Program-made: the position numbers and the translations under genes
Source: Alicyclobacillus fastidiosus
GTDB taxonomy: Bacteria > Bacillota > Bacilli > Alicyclobacillales > Alicyclobacillaceae
Direction: 5' to 3'
Assembly: GCF_026651875.1 (NCBI RefSeq)
Contig: NZ_CP104067.1
Location: 3,834,501-3,898,500 of the forward strand
DNA length: 64,000 nucleotides
Shown: positions 43,981-51,974 of the stretch, in pieces
Layout: each line of letters opens with the position of its first letter
Numbering within the stretch: the stretch's first letter is position 1
Notes under the pieces: generated by a model
Database searches by the model: none
What the model saw: only the letters and a program-made list of their open reading frames with translations
What the model was told of the DNA's origin: nothing

Positions 43981-45471
43981 CTAGAACGAATTGTCGGACA
44001 ACCGCGCACGGACAGCTTTACGCGCTTCTTCCTTATCATCGAAATGAATTTTTGTTCTGCCTACAATCTGATAATCCTCGTGACCCTTCCCTGCGATGAC
44101 GACGACGTCGTTCTCGCGAGCTTCCTGAATGGCCACTTTGATGGCTTCTCCTCTATCGACAATCCGCCTGTACTGCGACCCTGCTGGAAGTCCCGCCTCC
44201 ATGTCATCGAGAATGCGCTCTGGATCTTCGGTCCGGGGGTTGTCACTCGTGAAGATGGCAGCGTCGCTGAGTGAAAGTGCCGCGCTCGCCATCAGCGGCC
44301 GCTTCGTCTTGTCCCTGTCGCCGCCGCATCCCACGACGCAGATGACGCGCCCCGCAGCGAACTCGCGCACGCTCGAAAGCACGTTTTCGAGGCCGTCAGG
44401 CGTGTGCGCGTAGTCGACAAAGATCCCAAACGGTTGACCTTCGTCTACGCGCTCGCACCGTCCAGGGACGCCCTCGTACGAGGAGAGTGCAGCCTGCAAC
44501 GTCGCCACGGGAATCTCCTCGACGACGGCGACTGCGATTGCAGCCAAGACGTTATACACGTTAAAACGCCCGATGAGACCCGTCGTCACGGGAAACGTCC
44601 CGAAGGGCGTCGTCACGTTCATCGTAGCGCCGAGGTGGGTGAGCACGACGTCCGAGGCGCGCACATCGGCAGTCTCGGCCAGCCCGTACGTCAGCGTTGT
44701 CGCGACACTCGCGCCCATCATCACAGGGGCATATGCATCGTCGATGTTGACCACCGCGAACTTACTGTCCCGTCGCTTTTCGCCATATGTATTTCCGAGC
44801 CGTGCGAACAACAGCGATTTAGCTTGCGCATAGGCGTCCATCGTCCCATGAAAGTCCAGGTGGTCTTGCGACAAATTGGTAAACACCGCGACGTCGTAGT
44901 CGACGCCCGCCACGCGGCGCTCCACTAAGGCGTGCGAGGACACTTCCATCACGCCGTAGGTGCACCCAGCATCCACCATCTGCTTCAGAAATCCATGTAC
45001 CTCCACCGCGTGTGGCGTCGTGTTGGCGACTGGAAACGACCGCCCACCGATGACGCCGCCGACCGTACCAAGGAGCCCCGTCGATCTCCTAGCAAACTCC
45101 AAAATATGGCGAATGATGTGCGTCACCGTCGTCTTGCCATTGGTTCCCGTGACGCCGACCATGCGAAGTGCCTGCGAAGGATGGCGATACAGAATATCTG
45201 CCAGCACCGCCGACGTTCGCAGGCTGTCGTTCACGATCACCTGCGGAACATCGAGTTCCGGCAGATGCCGTTCCACGAGCAGCGCCACCGCGCCCGCGGC
45301 GACCGCCTGCCCTGCAAATGCGTGCCCGTCGACGGTGAACCCCGGGACGGCGACAAACAGTGCACCAGGGCCCACTCTTCGCGAATCCGACTCAATGGTC
45401 TCTACATCGACGTCTTCGTTTCCTCGAATTTCGTATGATAACAGCGGTTGAACCAACTGCTTTAACCGCAT
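43981..45471 (-). CDS. murE: UDP-MurNAc-tripeptide synthetase, meso-diaminopimelate type
   Basis: Adds the third residue of the stem peptide. The 496-residue product has the ATP loop GVTGTNGKTT, EVSSHAL, YAHTPDGLENVL, and DNPRTEDP. The DNPR motif predicts meso-diaminopimelate rather than lysine, so the organism has A1gamma-type wall. ATG 45471 has GGAGG 7 bases upstream and the family start MRLKQL; eight extra upstream codons are rejected. The short gap to spoVD holds no terminator. Confidence 0.96.
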   Translation of the reverse strand: MRLKQLVQPLLSYEIRGNEDVDVETIESDSRRVGPGALFVAVPGFTVDGHAFAGQAVAAGAVALLVERHLPELDVPQVIVNDSLRTSAVLADILYRHPSQALRMVGVTGTNGKTTVTHIIRHILEFARRSTGLLGTVGGVIGGRSFPVANTTPHAVEVHGFLKQMVDAGCTYGVMEVSSHALVERRVAGVDYDVAVFTNLSQDHLDFHGTMDAYAQAKSLLFARLGNTYGEKRRDSKFAVVNIDDAYAPVMMGASVATTLTYGLAETADVRASDVVLTHLGATMNVTTPFGTFPVTTGLIGRFNVYNVLAAIAVAVVEEIPVATLQAALSSYEGVPGRCERVDEGQPFGIFVDYAHTPDGLENVLSSVREFAAGRVICVVGCGGDRDKTKRPLMASAALSLSDAAIFTSDNPRTEDPERILDDMEAGLPAGSQYRRIVDRGEAIKVAIQEARENDVVVIAGKGHEDYQIVGRTKIHFDDKEEARKAVRARLSDNSF

Positions 45472-45538
45472 GAACGTCCCTCCTGTGTACGACAAAGCCT
45501 TGAGTCCATGCCCACTCTATTGTTTTTGCTTCGCATTG

Positions 45539-47491
45539 TCAATTGACTGAAGAAGCGGGATTATCCCCTAAAATTAGACGGATGGTCGACCCTTCGTCCA
45601 CCTTGCTGCCGCCTGCCGGCGACTGCGCCACGACCGTAACCCCGCTGCCCTGAATCGTCACTCTTAGATTCGACGTGTTCTGCAGCGCCAACTGTTTGGC
45701 GTCCTTGAGGCTAAGGCCCGTAAAGTTCGGCACTTCTATCGGAATCGCATCGCCGTACTTGTATTTTTTCGGAATGCCGTTGTTCGCGGGTTCCACGCCA
45801 ATCTCCTCCAAGCTGTCTGCGAGGATGTTCCCTACGATTGGCGCCGCGATAACGCCGCCAAACACGACTCCGTTCTTCGGATGTGGATTGTCGATCGCGA
45901 TATAGGCGATGAGCTGCGGATTGTTCGCCGGCGCCATGCCGATGAACGACACGATATAGTGACCTGACTCGTATCGGCCGTTCTTCGCCACCTGCGCGGT
46001 TCCCGTCTTGCCCGCGATCCGGAGCCCAGGTTTAAACGCCTTGCCGCCACTGCCCTGGGCGACGACACTCTCGAGCGCGCTGCGCACACTCGCGGCCGTG
46101 CTGCTCGAGATCACTCGGCGGACGACCGTCGGGTTCGTCTCGGAGACGATTTGACCCGTGTCGTGGCTCTGCACGTCTTGGACGACGAACGGCTTCATCA
46201 GGTTGCCGCCGTTGGCCACCGCGCCTAAGGCCATCACCTGTTGAATCGGCGTCACCGACACGCCCTGGCCAAACGCCGTCGTCGCCAACTCGAGCGGTCC
46301 GACCTGGCTTTGCTTAAACAGAATTCCGTTCCCCTCACCGGGCAGGTCGATGCCCGTCTTCTGACCGAACCCGAACTTTTTAATGTATGAGAACAGCGTG
46401 TTTTTGCCTAGACGTTCACCCAGCGCGATGAAGCCCGGGTTACAAGAGTTTTCAACGACGTTGAGGAACGTTTCCGACCCGTGCCCGCCTGCCTTCCAGC
46501 AGCGAATCCGGTGGCCGGCGACTTCGTAGTAACCGGGATCGTAAAAGCCGTCCTTCAAGTTTACCTTGTTTTCCTGCATCGCGGCCGAGAGCGTCACAAT
46601 CTTGAACGTCGATCCCGGCTCGAACGTCTGCCAGATGGCCAAATTGCGATTGTACGTCGAGGCGGGAGCGTCCTGCCAGTCGGCGGGATCGAACGTCGGG
46701 TAATTGGCCATCGCCAGAATGGCGCCCGTCTGCGGATTTTCGACCAGCGCCGTGACGCTGTCCGGATTGTACTCCGCAACAGCTTGTTCGATTTCACGCT
46801 GCACATATTGTTGGATTTGCAAGTTGATGGTGAGCTTGACGTCGTCGCCATCGGTCGCTGGCTGCACCGATTCGCCTTGGCCCGGCATCAGTTCGCCGTT
46901 TGCCTTTGCGAAAAACGTGATGCCGCCCTTTTCGCCGGTCAGTTGGCTGTCGTACTCGCGCTCGATGCCCGTGAGCCCCTGGTTCTCAGACCCCGTGATG
47001 CCAAGCACCTGCGCGGCCAGATTTCCGTAGGGGTACGCGCGCTTGCCTTCCTCGGTGATGTAGATACCAGGCATGTCGAGTTGGCGAATTTGGTCGACTT
47101 GCGCCTGGCTCATCCTCCGACCACCTGGACGGAGGTACTCGATCGAACTCCGCTTTTTGAGCGTCGCGAGAACTTTGTCCTCGGTCATCCCGAGAATCGG
47201 TGCAAGCCGTTTCGCCGTGCCCTCCTTGTCCTTCACCTGAGCAGGGACGACCAGCACAGAAGGCGCCGAGGCCGTGTAGGTCAAGGGCTGCCCCGCGCTG
47301 TCGAGAATGCTGCCGCGAATGCCCGCCAGCGGCACGGTGCGCTCCCACAAATCTTTCGCCTGACTGGAAAGCCACTTATTCTGCACAATTTGTACAAACA
47401 CAAGACGTCCTGCCAGCGCCGCAATGCCTATGAGCAGTATCATCAGAAGCCACACCAACCGGCGCCGCATCATCCCTCGAGTCACTCGCAC
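45539..47491 (-). CDS. spoVD: Class B penicillin-binding protein SpoVD (transpeptidase)
   Basis: Membrane-anchored D,D-transpeptidase; in B. subtilis SpoVD works with SpoVE on spore cortex. The ~650-residue product has one N-terminal membrane helix (LVWLLMILLIGIAALAGRLV), a dimerisation domain, and the transpeptidase domain with active serine in EPGSTFKI, SCN in ENSCNPGF, and KTGTAQ. It ends with one PASTA domain (EVPNFTGLSLKDAKQLAL). GTG 47491 has GGAGG 8 bases upstream; the TTG five codons earlier overlaps that site. Assignment as SpoVD rather than PBP2B is from order, since the other class B PBP directly follows ftsL. Confidence 0.9.
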   Translation of the reverse strand: MRVTRGMMRRRLVWLLMILLIGIAALAGRLVFVQIVQNKWLSSQAKDLWERTVPLAGIRGSILDSAGQPLTYTASAPSVLVVPAQVKDKEGTAKRLAPILGMTEDKVLATLKKRSSIEYLRPGGRRMSQAQVDQIRQLDMPGIYITEEGKRAYPYGNLAAQVLGITGSENQGLTGIEREYDSQLTGEKGGITFFAKANGELMPGQGESVQPATDGDDVKLTINLQIQQYVQREIEQAVAEYNPDSVTALVENPQTGAILAMANYPTFDPADWQDAPASTYNRNLAIWQTFEPGSTFKIVTLSAAMQENKVNLKDGFYDPGYYEVAGHRIRCWKAGGHGSETFLNVVENSCNPGFIALGERLGKNTLFSYIKKFGFGQKTGIDLPGEGNGILFKQSQVGPLELATTAFGQGVSVTPIQQVMALGAVANGGNLMKPFVVQDVQSHDTGQIVSETNPTVVRRVISSSTAASVRSALESVVAQGSGGKAFKPGLRIAGKTGTAQVAKNGRYESGHYIVSFIGMAPANNPQLIAYIAIDNPHPKNGVVFGGVIAAPIVGNILADSLEEIGVEPANNGIPKKYKYGDAIPIEVPNFTGLSLKDAKQLALQNTSNLRVTIQGSGVTVVAQSPAGGSKVDEGSTIRLILGDNPASSVN

Positions 47492-47550
47492 GTCCTTCGC
47501 CTCCAAGCTTGTTCATCGAGATCATCCTATGCGGACAACTCCTCTAGTAG

Positions 47551-47592
47551 AAGCGCGGAGGACGAGACGAAAGGCCGGAGTGCCGCGGCTCG
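47551..47592 (-). repeat. Shared intergenic element, copy upstream of spoVD
   Basis: The plus strand reads AAGCGCGGAGGACGAG, then a 14-base insert, then TGCCGCGGCTCG. It matches the element before spoVE (41434-41462) apart from one missing base, the insert and three substitutions. It lies 60-100 bases before the spoVD start, in the gap after pbp2B. Confidence 0.55.
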
Positions 47593-47641
47593 CTCTCTGC
47601 AGAGGCGGTGGACCCGGGCGCGTGCCATCTGCGCCGACAAC

Positions 47642-47694
47642 GAAAACGGGGCTGCCCCGCAGCGCATCTCGAAATGGCTGTAGGGCAACCCCGT
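47642..47694 (-). terminator. Terminator after pbp2B
   Basis: ACGGGGTTGCCC and GGGCAGCCCCGT pair over 12 bp with one G-U, around a 25-base loop, followed by TTTTCG on the minus strand. It lies 13 bases past the pbp2B stop and could reduce read-through into spoVD and the mur genes. Confidence 0.65.
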
Positions 47695-47707
47695 CACAGG
47701 GCGGCGT

Positions 47708-49912
47708 TCATGGTTTTAACGTGACAGGTACACTCGACCCTGTCGGGACCTGAGTACCTGCAGGAATCGACTGCGATGACACAAATCCGGACCCGGTCGG
47801 TTGAATGTTCAAGGACAGGGCCGCGAGCAGATTTGTGGCATCCCGCAAGGAAAGGCCCGTGATGTTTGGGACAGGTACCTTATCACCGCCATTGGTGCTC
47901 AAAAGACCATACATCTTGCTGCCCTTCGCGACCTCCACACCCGCGGGCGGCCACTGCTTGCTGACGTTTCCTGAATCCCCGGCGAACATGCCGTTCAGGC
48001 CGAGCGCGCTCAACTTCTGTGTCGCCGCCTGCTCCGACATCCCGACGATGCTCGGTGTCTGTACATAAGTGACCTTCCCCGCACCGGATGTCGCCTGCGA
48101 AGCCGATTGCACATCTCCTGTCGGAGCGATGTGATAGTACTGCAAGGAATCCTTCATAATTTCCTTCGCGTAGGGGGCTGCGATGGTACTCCCCCACGTC
48201 GAAGCCTCCGCCGTCTTCGGGTAGTCGACCGTGACGTAGACCTCCACTTTCGGGTCGCTGGCCGGTGCAAAGCCCATAAATGACGTGATAAAGCGGTCGC
48301 TGTAGTACTGCCCTGTCGCCGGATCGACCACTTGCGCGGTACCCGTCTTTCCCGCAACTTCGTAGCCTGGAATTTTCGCAGCCGCATCGATGCCGTACTT
48401 CGGATCAGAGACGTCGAGTACCATCGTCTGCTTCACTTCGTCGAGGACGCTTTGCGGGATGAAGTTTTGGCGCACGACCGTCGGCTCAACCTGCTTCACC
48501 GTCTTCCCGTCGGGAGCTATCACTTTACTCGTCACATATGGCTTCATCAACTTTCCACCATTCGCAATGACCCCCATGGCCGCCATCTGCTGCAGGGGCG
48601 TAATCGAGATCCCTTGACCAAAGCCGGAGGTGGCGAGTTCGACCGGACCCTGCTGACTGCTGGGGAACAAAATCGGTTTTCCTTCGTGCGGGAGATCGAC
48701 GCCGGTCTGCTGCGTGAAGCCGAACAGATTCATATATTTATTCATGTTGTTCCAGCCGAGTGCCATCGCTATTTTCGCGAACCCGACATTGCTCGATTCC
48801 TCGAGCGCCTGCTGATACGTCAACGTCCCCCAACCGACATCATTCCAGTCGTGGATGACGGTCCCATCCACCGTCGTCTGCCCCGACTGATACGTCTGGT
48901 TCAGCGAAACGGCGCCCGTCGCGAGGGCCGCAGCCAGGACGAACGGCTTAAATGTCGATCCCGGCTCGAACGTACTCGTCACCGCCCAGTTCTGCGACAG
49001 CGCACTCGGCGTCAGCCAGTACGAGTTTGGATTGAACGTAGGTCGGCTGGCCATCGCGAGGATGGCGCCCGTTTGCGGATTGGTCACGATAATGGCGGCG
49101 TTCTCCGGCTGATACTTCTGAACCAGGTTATTCATCACATTTTCAACGAAGCCTTGGATGTTTTCGTCAATGGTCAACTGTACGCTGTCACCAGGCTGCG
49201 CCTGCTTGGTGACGTGAACACTTCCCGGCAGCGGAAACCCTTCGCTGTCCTGCTGGAAGCTTACAGAACCATTGGTCCCGGCCAACAGCGAATTGTACTC
49301 CTGCTCGACGCCACCGTAGCCGATGCCGTTCGAGACGTAACCCAAAGTATTCGCTGCAAAATCGCCAAACGGGTAATAGCGCTGTTCGGTGGGCGTGAAT
49401 GTGACTTCGCCGCTCCAGTTGATAGAAGTGTCACTAGGTGCCCACTTGTGGTCGTCAAACGCAGTTTGTAACTGGGCCTTCGCCGGTGCCATGACGGGGT
49501 GCGGCAGTTCCACCCAGCCTGCAGAGCTGGATAGCAGTTTGGTCATATCGGCCACGTTGGAACCCACAATCGGCGCGAGAATCGCCGCCGCCTCGGAGAG
49601 GTGCTGCTTCAAGTCGGTGGTTTCGATATCGACGTAAAACGCCGACACGTCGTACGCCAGCGCGTTGCCCTGCGCATCCAGGATAGATCCGCGGGCGGCG
49701 AGCAACGTACGGGAGACGTCAACTGACTTCGCCTCGTTCTGCTGCAATTGCTTGCCATACACTTTTTGCACGTCGTACACGCGCCAGAGTACTACTGAAA
49801 GGGCGAGCACGAGCCCGCCTTGAAGCGCCCACATGCGCTTTTTGTTTCGATTTGACTTACGTTTTTGCGGATGCTTTTTATCCGACTTCCAACCGGAATT
49901 GTACGTAGGCAA
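47708..49912 (-). CDS. pbpB: Class B penicillin-binding protein 2B (septal transpeptidase)
   Basis: The division-specific D,D-transpeptidase of Firmicutes. The 734-residue product has a basic cytoplasmic head (KKHPQKRKSNRNKKR), one membrane helix, a dimerisation domain (from ARGSILDAQG), and a transpeptidase domain with EPGSTFKP, SSN and KTGTAQ. Two C-terminal PASTA domains follow (TPSIVGMSEQAATQKL, VPNITGLSLRDATNLL). Its place right after ftsL identifies it as PBP2B. TTG 49912 is 9 bases after GGGAAG; an overlapping ATG is in the wrong frame. Confidence 0.93.
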   Translation of the reverse strand: MPTYNSGWKSDKKHPQKRKSNRNKKRMWALQGGLVLALSVVLWRVYDVQKVYGKQLQQNEAKSVDVSRTLLAARGSILDAQGNALAYDVSAFYVDIETTDLKQHLSEAAAILAPIVGSNVADMTKLLSSSAGWVELPHPVMAPAKAQLQTAFDDHKWAPSDTSINWSGEVTFTPTEQRYYPFGDFAANTLGYVSNGIGYGGVEQEYNSLLAGTNGSVSFQQDSEGFPLPGSVHVTKQAQPGDSVQLTIDENIQGFVENVMNNLVQKYQPENAAIIVTNPQTGAILAMASRPTFNPNSYWLTPSALSQNWAVTSTFEPGSTFKPFVLAAALATGAVSLNQTYQSGQTTVDGTVIHDWNDVGWGTLTYQQALEESSNVGFAKIAMALGWNNMNKYMNLFGFTQQTGVDLPHEGKPILFPSSQQGPVELATSGFGQGISITPLQQMAAMGVIANGGKLMKPYVTSKVIAPDGKTVKQVEPTVVRQNFIPQSVLDEVKQTMVLDVSDPKYGIDAAAKIPGYEVAGKTGTAQVVDPATGQYYSDRFITSFMGFAPASDPKVEVYVTVDYPKTAEASTWGSTIAAPYAKEIMKDSLQYYHIAPTGDVQSASQATSGAGKVTYVQTPSIVGMSEQAATQKLSALGLNGMFAGDSGNVSKQWPPAGVEVAKGSKMYGLLSTNGGDKVPVPNITGLSLRDATNLLAALSLNIQPTGSGFVSSQSIPAGTQVPTGSSVPVTLKP

Positions 49913-49918
49913 ATTTCA

Positions 49919-50308
49919 TCACTTCCCGGTTGCTTGCGTAGGGATAGTTACGGTCTTCGATTGTTTTTGCATCCCAAGGGCCTTCGCCTTTGACAGGATA
50001 TTGGATGGGTCCTTCTCCTTCGCCACTTGCGCCGACAGGGTTGCGTTGTCTGCTTCCTGTTGCTGAATCTGGCTTTGCAAGCGACTATTTTGGTAGCTCA
50101 TACTGTAAACGGACGCGCCCTTTGCGGCGACGACCCAAACGGCGACAAAGCTGACCGTGCAGCACAGGCCTAGGCTAACGCGTTGGAAGAGACGCGTTCT
50201 CCGCCGCGTCTCTTCGCGCACACGCTGGTTCTGCCTCTCCTGCTGTTGTGGTGAACGAACCGTTTGTCCCATGCGCGATGCTCCGATTTGTTCCTGGGCT
50301 AGTCCCAT
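49919..50308 (-). CDS. ftsL: Cell division protein FtsL
   Basis: A small bitopic divisome protein that pairs with DivIC through a leucine zipper and with DivIB. The 129-residue product has a basic, glutamine-rich cytoplasmic part (residues 1-45), one membrane helix (VSLGLCCTVSFVAVWVVA), and an outer coiled coil (NSRLQSQIQQQEADNATLSAQV). ATG 50308 follows GGAGG by 10 bases. The sequence is poorly conserved in general; identification rests on topology and place between rsmH and pbp2B. Confidence 0.88.
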   Translation of the reverse strand: MGLAQEQIGASRMGQTVRSPQQQERQNQRVREETRRRTRLFQRVSLGLCCTVSFVAVWVVAAKGASVYSMSYQNSRLQSQIQQQEADNATLSAQVAKEKDPSNILSKAKALGMQKQSKTVTIPTQATGK

Positions 50309-50361
50309 AATCCTGTTACCTCCACTCTGCTGTGAAATTCCCGCCCGATAAGTCGGTGGGC

Positions 50362-51297
50362 TTATATTTTTTCGATGACCCGCAGTTTGGCTGACCTCGC
50401 CCGCGGATTATGTGTTTGTTCAGCTTCCGACGGTTCTATCGGTTTGCGCGTGACAAGCTTTCCGGATGGCGTTCTTCCACACGTACAGATTGGCAATTCC
50501 GGCGGACAAATACACCCTGTGGCAAAATCTCGGAAGGTCTGTTTGACAATCCGATCCTCTAGCGAATGAAAGCTGATCACAGCCATTCGTCCACCCGGAG
50601 CAAGCAGTGAAAAAGCCGCTTCCAGCCCCGTTTCAAGGACGCCGAGCTCGTCGTTCACGGCGATGCGAATGGCCTGAAACACGCGCCGTGCGGGATGTGG
50701 TCCCGTCCGGCGAGCGGCCGCAGGAATGGCCGATTTAATCAGGTCCGCCAACTCTAGTGTCGACGTGATTCGATGCTCCGCGCGGGCTTCGACGATGCGC
50801 CGCGCGATGGGCCGACTGAACTTCTCTTCTCCGTACCGGAAGAAGACGCGCGCCAACTCCTCTTGGTCGGCCTCGTTGACGAACGTTTCGGCCGTCATCG
50901 TCTGCCGCCTGTCCATTCGCATATCGAGCGGTCCATCGTATCGATAGCTAAAACCGCGCTCTGCGATGTCGAATTGAGGAGAGGACACGCCGAGGTCAAA
51001 CACGATGCCATCTACCGCTTCAAATCCGAGCGACCGGGCACGCTCCCCCATCTCCCGGAAGTTACTGTGCACAATCATCAGCCGATTCAGCACATCCCTA
51101 AACCGCACGTTCGCGTTCTGAATGGCTGTTTCATCTTGATCAAACGCCATCACTTGGCCAGTCGGCGCACTGCGCAAAAGTAACAGCGAAGTGTGCCCGC
51201 CGCCCCCGAGCGTCGCATCGATATAGCGACCGCCAGCTCGTGGTCTGACAGCATCAACAGTTGCTTCTAATAGAACGGTCTCATGGTTAAAATCCAA
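50362..51297 (-). CDS. rsmH: 16S rRNA m4C1402 methyltransferase RsmH (MraW)
   Basis: Methylates the N4 of cytidine 1402 in the ribosomal decoding site. The 311-residue product has the SAM motif YIDATLGGGGHTSLLL, FDQDETAI, DGIVFDLGVSSPQFD, and RRVFQAIRIAVNDEL with FHSLEDRIVKQTF. A CxC/CxxC group (CICPPELPICTCG) near residue 265 is typical. TTG 51297 is 8 bases after GGGAG. It follows mraZ by 24 bases. Confidence 0.95.
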   Translation of the reverse strand: MDFNHETVLLEATVDAVRPRAGGRYIDATLGGGGHTSLLLLRSAPTGQVMAFDQDETAIQNANVRFRDVLNRLMIVHSNFREMGERARSLGFEAVDGIVFDLGVSSPQFDIAERGFSYRYDGPLDMRMDRRQTMTAETFVNEADQEELARVFFRYGEEKFSRPIARRIVEARAEHRITSTLELADLIKSAIPAAARRTGPHPARRVFQAIRIAVNDELGVLETGLEAAFSLLAPGGRMAVISFHSLEDRIVKQTFRDFATGCICPPELPICTCGRTPSGKLVTRKPIEPSEAEQTHNPRARSAKLRVIEKI

Positions 51298-51321
51298 GGT
51301 TGATTCTCCCTACTCATCGCT

Positions 51322-51753
51322 TCAAAACGAGAAATCCACCAGCTTTTCGGCGATGTCAGCAAATGAGGACTCCGCCTCATCCGCGTAAGTGGCCCAAACG
51401 TTCGTATCCCAGATCTCCACTCGGTTGGAAACCCCGAGGAGCGTGCAGTCCTTGTCCAACTCGGCATAGTCGCGCAATTTTTGCGGCAACAGGATGCGAC
51501 CCTGTTTGTCCAGTTCGCATTCGGATGCTCCTGAGAAGAAGAATCGGACAAAGGAACGAGCGTCGGAGCGCGTCATAGGCAACGCCTTCAACTTGGACTC
51601 TAATATCTGCCACTCTTGCATAGGGTATACAAACAAACATTTATCAAGGCCGCGGGTGACAACGAATTGAGGTCCGAGTTCGTCGCGAAACTTGACCGGC
51701 ACTGTCAGCCGACCTTTCGCATCTAGCGAATGTTCGAACTCCCCCATAAACAT
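51322..51753 (-). CDS. mraZ: Transcriptional regulator MraZ
   Basis: An AbrB-fold, ring-forming DNA-binding protein that represses the division cluster by binding GTGGG repeats in its own promoter. The 143-residue product has two MraZ domains with the DxxGR motifs [11 protein letters not shown] and [14 protein letters not shown] 51753 follows AAGGTGG by 7 bases; the frame upstream runs through the operator. Three repeats in the right spacing lie just upstream, so autoregulation is very likely. Confidence 0.95.
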   Translation of the reverse strand: MFMGEFEHSLDAKGRLTVPVKFRDELGPQFVVTRGLDKCLFVYPMQEWQILESKLKALPMTRSDARSFVRFFFSGASECELDKQGRILLPQKLRDYAELDKDCTLLGVSNRVEIWDTNVWATYADEAESSFADIAEKLVDFSF

Positions 51754-51780
51754 CTTGGTTCCACCTTCGTGTCCTTTATC

Positions 51781-51805
51781 CCCACTTTGCCCCACAACTC
51801 ACCAC
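51781..51805 (-). promoter_or_regulatory. MraZ operator: three repeats at exact 10-base spacing
   Basis: Minus-strand repeats GTGGT (51805-51801), GTGGG (51795-51791) and GTGGG (51785-51781) are each 10 bases apart, the layout known for MraZ operators. They cover the predicted transcription start, between the -10 and the ribosome site of mraZ. Confidence 0.8.
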
Positions 51806-51806
51806 A

Positions 51807-51834
51807 ATTATATGTTTTCGGGCCACATAAGCAA
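51807..51834 (-). promoter_or_regulatory. Sigma-A promoter of the mraZ division cluster
   Basis: A perfect TATAAT (51812-51807) lies 16 bases from TTGCTT (51834-51829) on the minus strand. The predicted start point falls inside the MraZ operator. Confidence 0.7.
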
Positions 51835-51891
51835 AGTCCTCCCTTGGAAACGGAAAAACCCGAGAAAAATATTCCGCGGTGCTAGACACAC

Positions 51892-51928
51892 AAAAAGCCC
51901 GCCAACACGAGGATTCTCGCGGGCGGGC
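51892..51928 (-). terminator. Terminator of bshC
   Basis: GCCCGCC and GGCGGGC form the outer stem with CGCGAG/CTCGTG-type pairing inside, followed by TTTTTG on the minus strand. It isolates bshC from the mraZ promoter. Confidence 0.85.
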
Positions 51929-51974
51929 CGTTGTAAAGACAATCTTTATTATGGAAGGAACGAGAGTGGAGACA

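Noticed and set aside
47507..47707. A small gene between pbp2B and spoVD
   Set aside because: Open frames here lack ribosome sites and are composed of GC-rich repeats; the region is better explained by the terminator and the shared element.
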